From assembly GCA_024500155.1 (NCBI GenBank), contig CM044860.1:3394501-3458500 (forward strand): a stretch of 64,000 nt of DNA. The letters run 5' to 3'. Below the pieces are notes generated by a model that made no database searches, was not told where the DNA came from, and worked only from the letters and a program-made list of their open reading frames with translations. The position numbers and the translations under genes were made by a program. Below are positions 1-12,151 of the stretch, in pieces. The first letter of the stretch is position 1. Each line of letters starts with the position of its first letter. This DNA is from Chenopodium formosanum. Lineage: Eukaryota > Streptophyta > Magnoliopsida > Caryophyllales > Amaranthaceae.

Positions 1-439
1 ATTACAATATTTTTTTATTTTTTCAAATCCAGAAATAATAGGGGAAAAGGTGCTTCCTATGAACTCTATATGAGACTACTTGAGTGGTTGAGATTTTCTA
101 CTTTGTATCTTAACTACTCCGTATTAGTTTAGCCAATTACAACATATCTTTCGTGATTGATGACTCAATGCCATTTCAAACCTTTATTTATATGAACAAT
201 CAGTGGACTTATATAGTTACTAACATTTTTTTATCTCAAAATGCATCCTCACAATGACTTGCTAGCTATTAAGAGATTTGAGAGAAATAATTTAAAGAAA
301 ATTAAATAGAAAATAAATGAAACAAAAACTCAAAAAGTAAAGCAATGCAAAAGTTACTATTGAATCTATGGCAATGCATGTAAGCCCATTGATTAAGGAA
401 TTTACCACCAACATTAGGTGGCTTGTTTTACATGCAACT

Positions 440-894
440 AGGGCTGTTCATTGGTCCAAGATCGACCCGAACCAAATCGAAAGAATCGGTCCAAAACTCG
501 GACCAGACTGTTTTGGACCGATTTAAGAATTTTTAAAAAAGAATTCTAATTTTTTTTAATAATTTTATGGAAAACTCGAAAAAAGTAAAGAAAAATTTAC
601 ACTTTAACGTCTTTTTTTTTGTATATTTAGTACAAAAAAAGCTCATAAATTTAAAGTTTTCTAAGTTTATAAAGGATAATCTTAACCATTAATTAAGGTT
701 TCACGCATATTTTTAATTAAAAAAATTAGCCCGGTCCAAGACCGGTTTTTATAGTGTTTTGGACCGGACCGGATTGCAGACCAGAAAAGTAAATTTCTAG
801 ACCCGAATGCCAGACCGATTAATTTGGTCCGGTCCGGATCGGTCCGAGGTGGTCCGGTCCATTTTTCGGTCCGGACCAATTCATGAACACCCCT
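440..894. mobile_element. Mutator-like MITE in duplication unit 1
   Basis: A 455-bp insertion with inverted ends AGGGCTGTTCAT and ATGAACACCCCT. It is flanked by a direct repeat ACATGCAACT at 430-439 and 895-904 (up to 12 bp if the outer T/A pairs are counted). The empty site survives in the second duplication unit near 1880-1895, which proves insertion. The interior is rich in GGTCCGGACC-like palindromes and has no coding capacity. A 10-12 bp target duplication fits a Mutator-like superfamily better than hAT (8 bp), but the class is inferred from target length only. Confidence 0.75.
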
Positions 895-1195
895 ACATGC
901 AACTATGCAAGCCAATAGATTTAAGTTTCAACATTTAGTTAATTTAATTATATATGCTACATACTTTATATATTTTCATTATTTAAAATTTTGTACAAAT
1001 GTATTAATATGCGGTGCATTTTTAGAATCTTAATTTTTTCTTCTTATTAGTGGTTAAAAATATTTCAAGCATTAGTTATATTGTTACACTAAAAAACGTG
1101 AAACTTTCAATATTATTAAAAGAAAAAAAAGAAAGTAGTTGTTGATGAGACTTGATAATCCATAGATTGTTTGGGTAGGTTTGCTAAACAAAATA

Positions 1196-1334
1196 TGATA
1201 AATGGGCCTGGGTCACACCCGTCACAACTGTCCACTTTATACGATCAAAGAGGTTCCACTTCAAAATCATATGGCAATAAGGGGAGTAGCCCCTTAGCCT
1301 TATAAAGTGGACACAATTATCTTCTTTCTTCAAT
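1196..1334 (-). mobile_element. Truncated copy of the solo LTR
   Basis: Starts with TGATAAATGGG after AAATA, exactly as the complete solo LTR does at 2181. It matches that LTR through the GTCCACTTTATA and AAGTGGACACAATTATC segments, then stops at the duplication junction. It is therefore the first half of the same LTR, copied when the region duplicated, and not an independent insertion. Confidence 0.7.
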
Positions 1335-1345
1335 TTTGTATCTTA

Positions 1346-1576
1346 GGGTTCGTTTGGCATTATTGTGGTTTTCTGTTTTTTGGTTTTTTGTTTTTCAAAA
1401 TCATATGGTACATGTCATATAATGAATCAAAAAATAGTCAAACTTATTAAAATCATGATAATTTTGAAAACTGACAACAGAAAAGTGAAAACACTTTTTT
1501 CTTCTTTCCCGTTTTTGATTTTTTTGTTTTGAGAAGAACAGAAAACAGAAAACAAAAAACGATGTCAAACAAGCCC
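1346..1576. mobile_element. PIF/Harbinger-like (Tourist) MITE
   Basis: A 231-bp element with inverted ends GGGTTCGTTTGGCAT and ATGTCAAACAAGCCC. It is flanked by the 3-bp direct repeat TTA at 1343-1345 and 1577-1579. The TTA target and the GGG(C/T)(C/T)TGTTTGG-type ends are typical of PIF/Harbinger non-autonomous elements. The interior is T/A-rich and non-coding. It sits within the first bases of the second duplication unit and is absent from the matching place in unit 1 (around 110), so it arrived after the duplication. Confidence 0.75.
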
Positions 1577-2180
1577 TTAACTATTAGTTTAGCCAATTAC
1601 ATTATATCTTTCGTGATTGATGACTCAATGCCATTTCAAACCTTTATATGAACAATTAGTGGACTTATATAGTTACTAACATTTTTTTATGATCTCAAAA
1701 TGCATCCTCACAATGACTTGCTAGCTATTAAGAGATTTGAGAGAAATAAATTAAAGAAAATTAAATAGAAAATGAATGAAACAAAAAGTAAGCAACACAA
1801 AAGTTGATATTGAATCTATGGCAATGCATGTAAGCCCATTGATTAAGGAATTTACCACCAACATTAGGTGGCTTGTTCTACATGCAACTATGCAAGCCAA
1901 TAGATTCAAGTTTCAACATTCAGTTAATTTAATTATATATGCTATATACTTTATATATTTTCATTATTTAAAATTTTGTATAAATGTATTAATATGCGGT
2001 GCACTTTTAGAATCTTAATTTTTTCTTCTTATTAGTGGTTAAAAATATTTCAAGCATTAGTTATATTGTTACACTAAAAAACGTGAAAATTTCAATATTA
2101 TTAAAAGAAAACAAAGAAAGTAGTTGTTGATGAGACTTGATAATCCATAGATTATTTGGGTAGGTTTGCTTAACAAAATA

Positions 2181-2431
2181 TGACAAAAGGTCCTGGGGCA
2201 TGTCCGTCATAACTGTCCACTTTGACCACGCTCGTCATAACTGTCCACTTTATAAATCAAGGAGGTTCCACCTCAAAAATATATGGCAATGAGGGGAGTA
2301 GCCCCTCAGCCTTATATAGTGGATACAATTATCTTTTTCTTCAATGTGGGATACACATCCCAATGTAAACTCTCATTTATAAATGTGGGACGACACACCA
2401 CTCACATGTGGGTTTTCTCATAGACTCAACA
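2181..2431 (-). mobile_element. Solo LTR, 251 bp, with 5-bp target duplication
   Basis: On the minus strand it opens with TGTTGAGTC and closes with TTTTGTCA. The flanks are AAATA at 2176-2180 and AAATA at 2432-2436, a clean 5-bp target duplication. There is no internal retrotransposon sequence, so it is a solo LTR left by LTR-LTR recombination. Related copies of the same family lie at 1196-1334, 21450-21683 and 28588-28835. The last of these is followed by a primer-binding site, which confirms that the sequence is an LTR. Confidence 0.8.
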
Positions 2432-2556
2432 AAATATGCTTACTTTTTAGATATTCCGACATTCAAACATTTTTTCCTATATTTTCATTTTAATATTTGT
2501 AATTAGCTAACAAGAAAATCTCCTCAGATTAAAAAAATGGTACTGAAATTTAGTTG

Positions 2557-2889
2557 GGGCTTGTTTGGTAAATGGCTTTTCATTGGCTTTTTAATTGGCT
2601 TTTGGCTTTTTCATTTGGTCAAACATCTAAATTTTGTGTTTGGTAAATGGCTTTTTCAGCCAGCTGAAAAGCGAGCTTGTAAGCCAAAATGAAAAAGCTA
2701 CTTGTAGTAGCTTTTGGCTTTTGGTTTTTGGCTACCTAAATTACTAATAACATCCAACAACTAATTTTACCAAACATGTTTTTAGACTAATAAAAAGTCA
2801 ATCAGTCAACAAAAAAACCAATACAAACAGCTAGTCAAACCAGCCAATCAAACCAGCCAACAGTCAACAGCCAATTGCTAAACAAGGCC
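2557..2889. mobile_element. MITE with GGGCTTGTTTGGTAAATGG ends
   Basis: The left end reads GGGCTTGTTTGGTAAATGG. The right end, reverse complemented, reads GGCCTTGTTTAGCAATTGG. Between them the sequence is built from short TTGGCTTTT / AGCCAA repeats and is non-coding. A TTG flanks both sides, so a 3-bp target is possible. It resembles Harbinger/Tourist MITEs, though the target is not the usual TWA. Confidence 0.6.
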
Positions 2890-2892
2890 TTG

Positions 2893-4611
2893 AAGTTGCT
2901 TCAGTACTTTAGCTTTATTTATTAAAGTTGCATTTGCAATTATACCTATAACTACATAACGGATACTCCGTAATTATTTAATGATAAGAGAGTATGTTAC
3001 AAGTAACATTCTAATCAAGTGTAATTAATATCATGAAAAAATTTACAGTATGTTTTAAATTAGAGGAAATGAAAATTTTTACCTCTGAAATTTTCTCATA
3101 AGGATAACATCAACTTATAAAGTTCTAACTTCTGCAATCCTTACCACTAGAGCTTGGTTTTGACCAACGTTGTTGATTTGTAATGTATAGCATATAAATT
3201 CTTACAGAATATCATATTCATTTCATGTTATATTGCACTAATTTTTTTTTTATAATTTTCACAAATGCAGAACTAAAAAAATTATGGTCAAATAATAACA
3301 AATACATACAGTAAAACAATGGCACATACGAGTATATTGTTAAGTGAGTTCAAATATTATTATTATTATGCTATTTTAAATGGATTAATTTCCTTACTCT
3401 TTAATTGTCGGACAATATGTGTATGTTGAAGCACAGTTTTACATTAAAAAAAAAATAATTTCACTCCAAGTAATAGATCTCACTTGTATCAATGTGCTAT
3501 ATCAAGTAATAAAATTACCAACACAGTATTGGCTCATTTTAAAAAAAAAAATTACGACAAATCTTAGTAGTCTAGAATTCAAACCTATCAAGTGAGAGTG
3601 TTTAGGGTAAAAATGCTTCTAATCTCCCTTCTACTTCTTAATGCCAAAGAATAAAATACTCCGTATTCAATCAACAAGTAAGTACAAAGTTCAGAGTAAG
3701 TTAAACATGCCCGCCAACTAAAAAGCTAAACTGCATGCACTATAAAGCGTAAAGAATTTTGGAGAACAGAAGAATATTTAAAAATTAGTACGAGTATTAT
3801 TAATAGAAATGGACCAAATTAATAGTTGATGCCTTTTCTCCCAAGTAATTGACGACCAAATTAAGTATGCAAATTCCAAAATAACTTTCGCAACGAGTAC
3901 TTTCATCATCTCCTGCCTTTTGATTAATATTATTACCATTTACTAAAAGTGTTGACTAGGTTTAATATTATATATCAAAGATTTTGACTCCCTAAAAAAT
4001 TGGTAAAATGATGCCTCCCAATCTAACGTATTGTCCAAGCAAGTCTAATATTTAATAATAATTAATTAATAAAGCTTAGCCTAATCTTTATTTATCTATT
4101 GCAAGTACTCATGAAAGCATAACGTGTCGTGTGCACATTGTGTATTTGTGTGTTTACTAGTATCCAATAGACAATAGTGATTAGATAATTTTTGCAGGCT
4201 GAGAGAATTCTAGATGATTGATCAGTCTTTGATGAATGTATAATATTAGGGTTAATCTCGATCACTTTGAAAGGGGTTTAATATGATTTTTTTTACGTTC
4301 ATTATTCTTTTACTCACGTATATATATATCTTCATCAAATTAAGATTTACTATAATCGTTATCAACTTTATTAGGAATTTTATAACTATACTTGAAGAAG
4401 ATTATATGATATACTCATAATACTATTCTCCTTAGAATCAGATTAAGGCCATATTTTGTGAGTTGGTTTTTTATTTTTACAATTATAGCCCGATCATAAC
4501 CGTATTTTGACTTAATATTAATTGACATTGTCTCCTTTAAATTTGTGGTCTTTACTATATATTTTTCAAAAAAATAAATAAATTATAATTAGATGTAATA
4601 TAATTCGAATT
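2893..4611. other. Intergenic, nothing recognised
   Basis: AT-rich DNA with homopolymer A/T runs and no open frame resembling a protein. Short TACTCCGTA motifs occur near 2963 and 3657. No RNA gene or regulatory array was recognised. Confidence 0.6.
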
Positions 4612-4781
4612 AAGGGCCTGTTCTGATTTATTGAACTGAGCTGAACTGAACTGAACTGATTGGAGCTGAACTGAACTGAACTAAACTAAATTGAATATTT
4701 TATGAAGAAATTAGAAACTATACTAAACTGAACTGATTGGAGCCGAACTGAACTGAAAATAAGCTGAAAATAACAGATCCT
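4612..4781. mobile_element. CTGAACTGAA-rich MITE, copy 1
   Basis: The left end is AGGGCCTGTTCTGATTTATT and the right end reads AACAGATCCTAA. The interior consists of reiterated CTGAACTGAA units. A flanking TTA/TAA suggests a Harbinger-type target. A second copy with clearer inverted ends lies at 20935-21107, so this is a multicopy family. Confidence 0.6.
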
Positions 4782-7700
4782 AATAAGTTAATTAAGTTTG
4801 TTATAGAAATACATATTGAAATATTCCTCCCAAAAAAAAATAAAAAAATAAAAAAAAATAATTACAAATGGCAATAATAAAGAATTACAACTCAATCTCA
4901 CGCACTTTGTATTGAGTAGTTGGAGATTGGACTTTCAATTGAATTTATATTTAATCAGGTCAAAGAAACAAGTGAGCAACTAACTCTATTTACTCACTCA
5001 TTTTTCAACAGAGAGGGTAGCATAGCGCCATAGGCATTAGCATAGCTACGTAGGTGGCGTTGCATGGTCTTTAAAACGTGTTCTTCAGTTGAGACTTGAG
5101 ACATAAGCCTTGTGCTGAAACTACAAACTTTTGATGCATCATTAATATGATTGGGTTTTGACGATCGATTGGAAAATAATATGGTAGTTATATTTTAAAA
5201 TGACCCTGTAAAAACATTATTGGAGATTTGGTGTTGTGTCTTAGCTTATTTATTTTTAAATAAATGTTCACAAAATGATTTTTTTTTTTTACCTGAAAAT
5301 TATGTGATTATTTCACAACACTTTTTTAAATGCAAGACAATGGGAAACTTCTCTTGTGACTTTAAATTATATGTTCGAGTCTCCCAACTATATTTATTCT
5401 CTTATCTCATCCCTTTACTCTTAAACGTTGACCTAGTTCAGTAACATTATCAATGTGTCCATTCGGGGACATCGATCCCCTTACTTCACCTTTTCCTCTC
5501 CATGATCACACATTTGAATCGACACTTGGTGGCCTGGGTTTAGTGCCATATAACAGTAAGAGAGGCAATCTAGTTACAACTTCGATCTTAATGCGAATGC
5601 TACTTGTCAATTAGACAATTAGTTGTATAGAGCCGTATCTTTATGTGCGTCCTTTGAATTCCATTAATGAATTTGACTAGAAAGTGATGAATTTATATGT
5701 GAACAAAAAAAAATAAAATCTCAAAGTACAAAATCAAAGTACAACAATGATGTCATTAATTTGTGTGTATAATTAGGGAGATTAATTAGTGTGCGTGCAA
5801 ACAATGATAATTGCATAACACAAATAGAATGAAAGCAGTTTGTTTTGGTACTCTATCTACATTAATTTTGGACGTGTGGCTAACCAAGTAGGTAGAATTG
5901 GCAATGAGTCAATTAGTACTCCGTAGTAGGCAAAGTCCATTTACTTTTAGCTTCAAAAGTCATTACGGCAAATAAGCATGTTTTGTTGACTTTTGCTTTA
6001 AAGTCACACTTGATTATTATTATGATGGTTGGAATTTTGAATATAAGTCAGTGACGAGTTTCGATTTCACATACTAGCTAAACATTAGTCGGTAAACCCT
6101 TGATAAATTATTAATTCGTTAATATTTGATGATTTCCTAATTTTGCAATTTTTCGTAACTTAATGCATAAATTAAAGCATATTTCTTTTATATGTATTGC
6201 AAGTACACAACACAATATTAGTTGATGTTGTTAGTTTGTTACCTATTCAACTAATAATTAGGTGCATATATATAATATGTAATATGTAATATGTAATATG
6301 TAATATGTTTGTCAATTAAAAAAAAAAAAATTTGTTAGTGTGACTGTTTGACTCATGAATCATGCATATGTTATAGAAAAGGTATTATCAATCATCATCT
6401 CTCTTATCTGGTAGTATGTCCTTGAAAACCCTAGCTAGTTTCCATAATTGCTATCACTCTGGGGGGCTAGTAAACCCCCTCTACTCTATATGAATATTAT
6501 TCTGTTGTTTAAATTTTTTACCCAATTAATTGTTAATATAAGAGTTAATATAATCACGTGAAATCTTGTTGAGTTCGTCTTATTATATACTCACGTATTT
6601 TCCTAATTTCAAATTCTTATAATTTTTACGCGAATGAAAATAGAGATGTACTTCATATATTATAAGATGCGTCTTGAATAACATGAGATATTTATGAATC
6701 AAACGTTTTATCAATCTTGAATTTGAGTTGGAATTTGTTTTTACATGACAAAGGAATGAAATGATCAGGACTTAAACACATTCCATATATACTCAAACAC
6801 TATTACTGTCCAATTCGAGTACAAAAAAGAAAGAATTCCTAATATAAGTGAAGTCGTTTTCTACAACAGGCAAAATACATTTAAGGACACATGGCAATTA
6901 AATGCAGGGTTTGACTTAAATGATCAAGTACATTATTTATTTTCCTTTAATTTACTATACTACTCGTAAGAACTAAGGAAGATGTACTAAGCTACTCGTA
7001 GTATGAAGGAAAAAGGGTAGAGTGTTATTTACTTACCGAAACTCCGAAAGGGGAACAAATACTGGTTATGGTCCACAAGCGTGTGCTTGCTTTTCCGCGG
7101 TTTACACTTTATAGTAGTCACTTCTATTCGTCCTCTATTGTTGTTATGTTTCACATGATACTTGAGTTTTTCATCTTCTCTACTTTTATTTTTATATACC
7201 GTGTTTTATGGAGTACTTCCTATTTTTTATAATAATGTTAGTTTCATAGATTTGGTTAGATAGAAATCTAACAATTAGATTAATTTGGTTAGACATGAAA
7301 TCTTACAATGAGATTTGTGGTACTATAGTAGTATAGATATATATTTCCTGTTGATTTGTGACATAAATAAACATATAAGTGTACAAGATAAATGTATATA
7401 GATTGGACTTTCTTATGCAAACTTTAAACAAGTACTATTGATGAATTGAACAAAATATTACACCAATCAAGTATGTCTTCAATTTTTGAAATTGCTACCT
7501 ATCAATTGTACTATCTTTTTTTCTTTCTTTTTTTTTTTTTTTTTTTTTGACAAAATCAATTGTGCTATCTAGATTGTATATGAAGTGTGATTATGTGTAT
7601 ATTAGAAGAACTTAGGTTTATGTTTGAGATGTTATGAAAAACATAGCATTAATGAGGAAACTTCTTTTTCTTTCCTAAGAATATATTTTTGTTTAGTGCA

Positions 7701-8600
7701 AATTAGATTATTTTCAATTATGCACAAACCAAACAATGAAAAGAGGAAAGACTATTTCTTGTAAATATAATGTTTTTCTTCCCGAAAAATGACCTTGAAA
7801 TCGTAGTATACATAATCCTTTGGGATATATATAGTTTTAATGTCCTTGAACAATTTAGGTTAATATATACGAAGTATGAAAGATGTGCATACATGCCACC
7901 TGATTTCGATAAACGTTCAATGAAGTTTGCTACACTCACATCCACATGTGGAAGCTAATCGTCTTGTCAACAAACTTTCTAAACTTATTGGTCATAATAT
8001 TCCATGCAAAGCGCAAACTATAATTGATGTAAATATCGATGGAAACTTACAAAGTCAGTATATAATCTAAAAGCTTAGGATTTTCCCTTCAGACCAAGGA
8101 ATATAATGTTCCGTAAAATTATGGTTCGCGACTTCATTTTTGGGATCAAGTTCGTTAAAATTTTATGTAATTATTTGATACCATACTAGATAATTTTTCA
8201 TTTGTACTCCTTTATCATTAAGCCTAAATAACTCGAAAATTATGCCTACGAAGAAAAGTTAAATACACTTGTTATTATATTGTTTAGTTCTTAGATAGAC
8301 GAAATATTGATTAATGATAATCAAGTAAAAGGTTATGCCTAATAAAAAGTCTAAAAGTAGACCATACTTATACTTTCTCCTCCTCACGTGCTTTAGGGGA
8401 TGCAAATTACTTACGCAAGCAATTACGGAATAAAACCGGCCAACTGTGACAACATTTTTTTTGAGGTTTAAATGGTTCCATGTATTTCTATGTTACTTTT
8501 CTCACCATTTTTGTTAGTTCAAGCACCTTCCTTTTTTACTTTTTTTTAACGTTTTTTGGAAATTTATACCTTTCTACCGCTTTGAAATAGACTTTTCAAT
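4782..8600. other. Intergenic; simple repeats only
   Basis: AT-rich sequence upstream of the ACC synthase gene. It contains a short (TAATATG)n run near 6275-6307 and a T-tract near 7528-7548. The open frames here are short and show no codon bias or recognisable motif. No further gene is supported. Confidence 0.55.
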
Positions 8601-8633
8601 GTATTTTTTTTTAATAACCTTGATTTTCCGGCC

Positions 8634-8640
8634 TATAAAT
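8634..8640 (+). promoter_or_regulatory. TATA box of the ACC synthase gene
   Basis: TATAAAT lies about 220 bp upstream of the chosen ATG at 8855. It is followed by a C/A-rich leader without an upstream ATG close to the start, as expected for a plant 5' untranslated region. Confidence 0.6.
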
Positions 8641-8854
8641 ATTAGAGTACATAACGCTTCATTTCTTATCTCTCAAATTCTCTTATAATTCATTGGTCTC
8701 AACAACATCAAATTCTTCTTCTATACTATATTCTCTACTTTCTCCCAACAAATTTTACATTCTAGCTTAATTTCCTTATACCCTAACAAACACTACCCGA
8801 TTACCACCAACTACAACACAAGAACAAAAGAAACATTCAATTCTTTGTTTAAAA

Positions 8855-10282
8855 ATGCATTCGTCAATGAGCAACGGTGCTTACGATAGTCATCAACTTC
8901 TTTCCAAGGTAGCAACAAACAATGGACACGGCGAGGATGTCGAGTATTTTGATGGGTGGAAGGCTTATGATAATGATCCTTACCACTCTTCCAACAACCC
9001 TAATGGTGTAATTCAAATGGGACTTGCTGAAAATCAGGTATTATTTTGGATTCTAATATATATGCATGCACTTTTAAATTTTAACAATAATGTTATTTCA
9101 TGTAAACTTATAAATGGGTGAAACATTATATGTTATGTGTTTACTCCATGCAGCTTAGCTTTGATTTAGTTAAGGAGTGGATGCTTAAAAACCCACAAGC
9201 TTCAATATGTACGCCTGAAGGAATCGATAAGTTTATGGAAATTGCTATATTCCAAGATTACCATGGCTTGCCTGAGTTCCGTTCTGTAAGTTTCTATTAC
9301 TCTGTCGACAGGATTGACTCGTGCCCTTATGTATATATATTTAAACGTTATGATGACATTTCAGGCTGTTGCAAAGTTCATGGGGAAAGCGAGAGGCGAC
9401 AAAGTGACCTTCGACCCGGAACGAATAGTAATGAGCGGAGGAGCCACGGGAGCGAATGAGACGATATTGTTTTGCTTGGCAGATAAAGGAGACGCATTTT
9501 TGGTCCCCTCACCTTATTATCCAGCGTACGTGTACTTGACAAATCACCTTCATCATTTATTGACATTATTATTTCACTTTGTAGGATTTCGTAGACTTTT
9601 TGCAACGCAAAAAGTCGGTTAAAGTTACGTATGAAAAAATGATGAGTTGTGACATGTAGAAAGTGCAACATGAATAATCATTTCTGATCCCTTTTTATGT
9701 TAAGTTATCTTAATGAGTAGATAGTGTGAGGACAGTATTGAAAATCTAAGGTTAACATATGTAATAGGTTACCATGCACTATAAGGAATAATGATATTTA
9801 TATATTGTACTAATTAACCTTCATATAGGATCATAAAATTTAAAATCGTAACAGAAGTATGTGGTTGCTAGCTATGTCACTTAATTAATCCTATAAATAT
9901 TGTACTATTGATGAGATCGATCATGCATTAGAATAATTGAGTTAGGTCATTAAGTTGTTTTCTGTTAGCATGTACGTAGCATGTAAAATAATTGATATAG
10001 GTCTATAAAAGAAAGGGTTGTTGTAAATTTTAGTTAGATAGTCAAACACATGTTTTCATGTTGGACTAAGTTGTATAATTTCCATTTGACTTAGGTAGTA
10101 TTCTGTATTAGTCAAAGTGTATAACGTGCACAAGGAACTATTATACAAGTATATATACTCCATATGTTGGATTTATAGAAAGGGGGAAAAAAAGACTTAA
10201 AAGCCGAAATTATACCATTAAGCTTAAAATTATTTCTTTGCTATTATATGAATTGTTTCACAACTCATAACAGTAAAGTAGG

Positions 10283-10322
<40 letters not shown>

Positions 10323-12151
10323 GGAGAAATAAAGAAGTAATGCTTTTAAAGCCATTAATCCAACCTGATACGCACGTACTAATTAATAATTTAAGTCAAG
10401 GGTCAACAATAATAAAACAAATTCTGTTCACACAAGTCCATCTTATTCTTATATGTAACTATAGTGTCAAACATATGAATGTTGCAAAATTGATCACGAT
10501 CTAACTAATTAAGGTGGAAGACAGCTAGCAACAAAATCTTAATAATAAACATAATTTTATCACTGTTGTCCAAAGTTTTTAATTTTAAGTGGTACGTCTA
10601 AATAGAAATATTTCTCCAAAGATTAAACCTTGATTAAATCATACAAATATTGACAAAATATGAATTTCAAATTAAAGTGTAATGTATATTTGTCATATAC
10701 TTTATTTCCAAAAGAACATTACTATTACCAGACAAAGAAGTTCCTTATGTCCTACAACAAGCCAACATGACCTATACGTGTAGGGAACATTGAAAATGAT
10801 TTAATTAGCCACTAATTATTGATTTGTGTGTCATTTTCATGCAGATTTAACCGTGATTTGAGTTGGAGAACTGGCGTAAAACTAATTCCAATTACATGTG
10901 AAAGTTGGAATGGTTTTAAGATTACTGAACAAGCCTTAATCTCAGCTTATGAAGATGCACTACAAAAGAACGTCCGAGTTAAGGGCATAATCGTCACAAA
11001 CCCTTCTAATCCTTTAGGGACAGTCCAAGATAAGGATACCCTAAAAATGTTGGTAAACTTTGTGAATGACAAAAGAATTCACCTAGTATGTGATGAGATA
11101 TATGCAGCTACTGTATTTAGCTTGCCAAGGTACACTAGCGTGGCCGAAATTGTAACGGAGATGCCACACGTTAACCTTGACCTTATTCACATCGTCTATA
11201 GCTTGTCCAAGGACATGGGCATGCCAGGGTTCCGAGTTGGGATTGTTTACTCTTATAATGACCGCGTTGTGACCACTGCTCGTAGGATGTCAAGCTTTGG
11301 GCTCGTTTCTTCACAAACGCAACATATGCTAGCCGCCATGTTGTCCGATGATGAGTTCGTGACAAGGTTCTTAGACACAAGCCGAGAAAGGCTATCGCGA
11401 AGGTATATTTATTAGACCTATTTTTCTCAATACCCTTATAAATTGTGCATGACATACATTTATAAAGTTATAATAGTTAATATATATACCGTGCATATAA
11501 AGCTCATGTATGTCATGCACATGATGCATTAGTCTATTTTGACTAGTTAAGATATAATAGACTTTAATTTACATTAGGTCATATGCCATATTCTTAGACC
11601 CTTAATTAATTTGATATTAGAGCATAAAAAACTGTGCTCACATAAAGTGTGTCAAAATCATTTCCCTAATTCTCGGTATCCTCTTTTTCAGGCATCAACA
11701 TTTTACAGGCGGATTGTCTCAAGTTGGGATCGAGTGCCTAAAGAGCAACGCAGGACTATTTGTATGGATGAACTTGCGACACCTTTTGGAGGAGGCAACA
11801 ACGGAGGGGGAATTGAAGTTATGGAGAGTAATTATAAATGATGTGAAGATCAATGTATCACCAGGCTCATCTTTTCATTGTTCAGAGCCTGGATGGTTTA
11901 GGGTGTGCTACGCAAACATTGATGATGCCGCCGTAGATGTTGCCCTCCAAAGGATTAGATCCTTTGTAAGGCGCGACAAGAGGGAGACAAAACCAAAAAC
12001 ATCGCTCAAGAAGAGGAAGGAACAGATGCAACTTGGTCGTCTTAGCTTTAACAATCGAAGGATCGACGAAACTAGTCTCATGTCACCACATAACTTGTTA
12101 TCACCCCGTTCTCCCATTCCTCAATCTCCACTCGTTAAAGCCAGAACCTAA
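8855..12151 (+). CDS. ACS: 1-aminocyclopropane-1-carboxylate synthase, type 1
   Basis: Exons 8855-9037, 9154-9285, 9365-9525, 10845-11402 and 11692-12151 join to 497 codons plus stop; every intron is GT..AG and the phases agree. The product is a PLP enzyme of fold type I that converts S-adenosylmethionine to ACC, the rate-limiting step of ethylene synthesis in the cytosol. Visible family marks are MGLAENQ at the end of exon 1, NPSNPLGT, CDEIYA, and the PLP lysine in SLSKDMGMPGFRVG (about residue 281). The C-terminal tail has RLSF, a predicted CDPK site, and four Ser-Pro pairs in MSPHNLLSPRSPIPQSP. This is the layout of type 1 (ACS2/ACS6-like) enzymes, whose stability is set by MPK3/6. The third intron is long (1319 bp) and holds a T38 tract. 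The Arabidopsis counterpart by position would be ACS2. Confidence 0.95.
10284..10321. repeat. T38 homopolymer inside ACS intron 3
   Basis: An uninterrupted run of 38 T. No convincing flanking direct repeat was found, so I cannot say that it is the tail of a retroposed sequence. It lies in the largest intron of the ACC synthase gene. Confidence 0.8.

Larger units (their letters stand above)
102..2343. repeat. Tandem duplication, two diverged units
   Basis: Unit 1 runs from about 102 to 1334 and unit 2 starts at 1335. Both begin with TTTGTATCTTA, followed by a stretch with TTAGTTTAGCCAATTAC and then nearly the same non-coding text. Examples are the segment around 242-300 against 1698-1750, and 1130-1195 against 2110-2180. 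Differences come mainly from later insertions: a MITE at 440-894 only in unit 1 and a MITE at 1346-1576 only at the head of unit 2. The junction at 1334/1335 falls inside an LTR that is complete in unit 2 (2181-2431) and cut short in unit 1. No gene is evident in either unit. Confidence 0.85.

Noticed and set aside
682..915. Minus-strand 77-codon frame with WTGPPRTDPDRT-like text
   Set aside because: Lies inside the MITE at 440-894; the repeats give the apparent protein.
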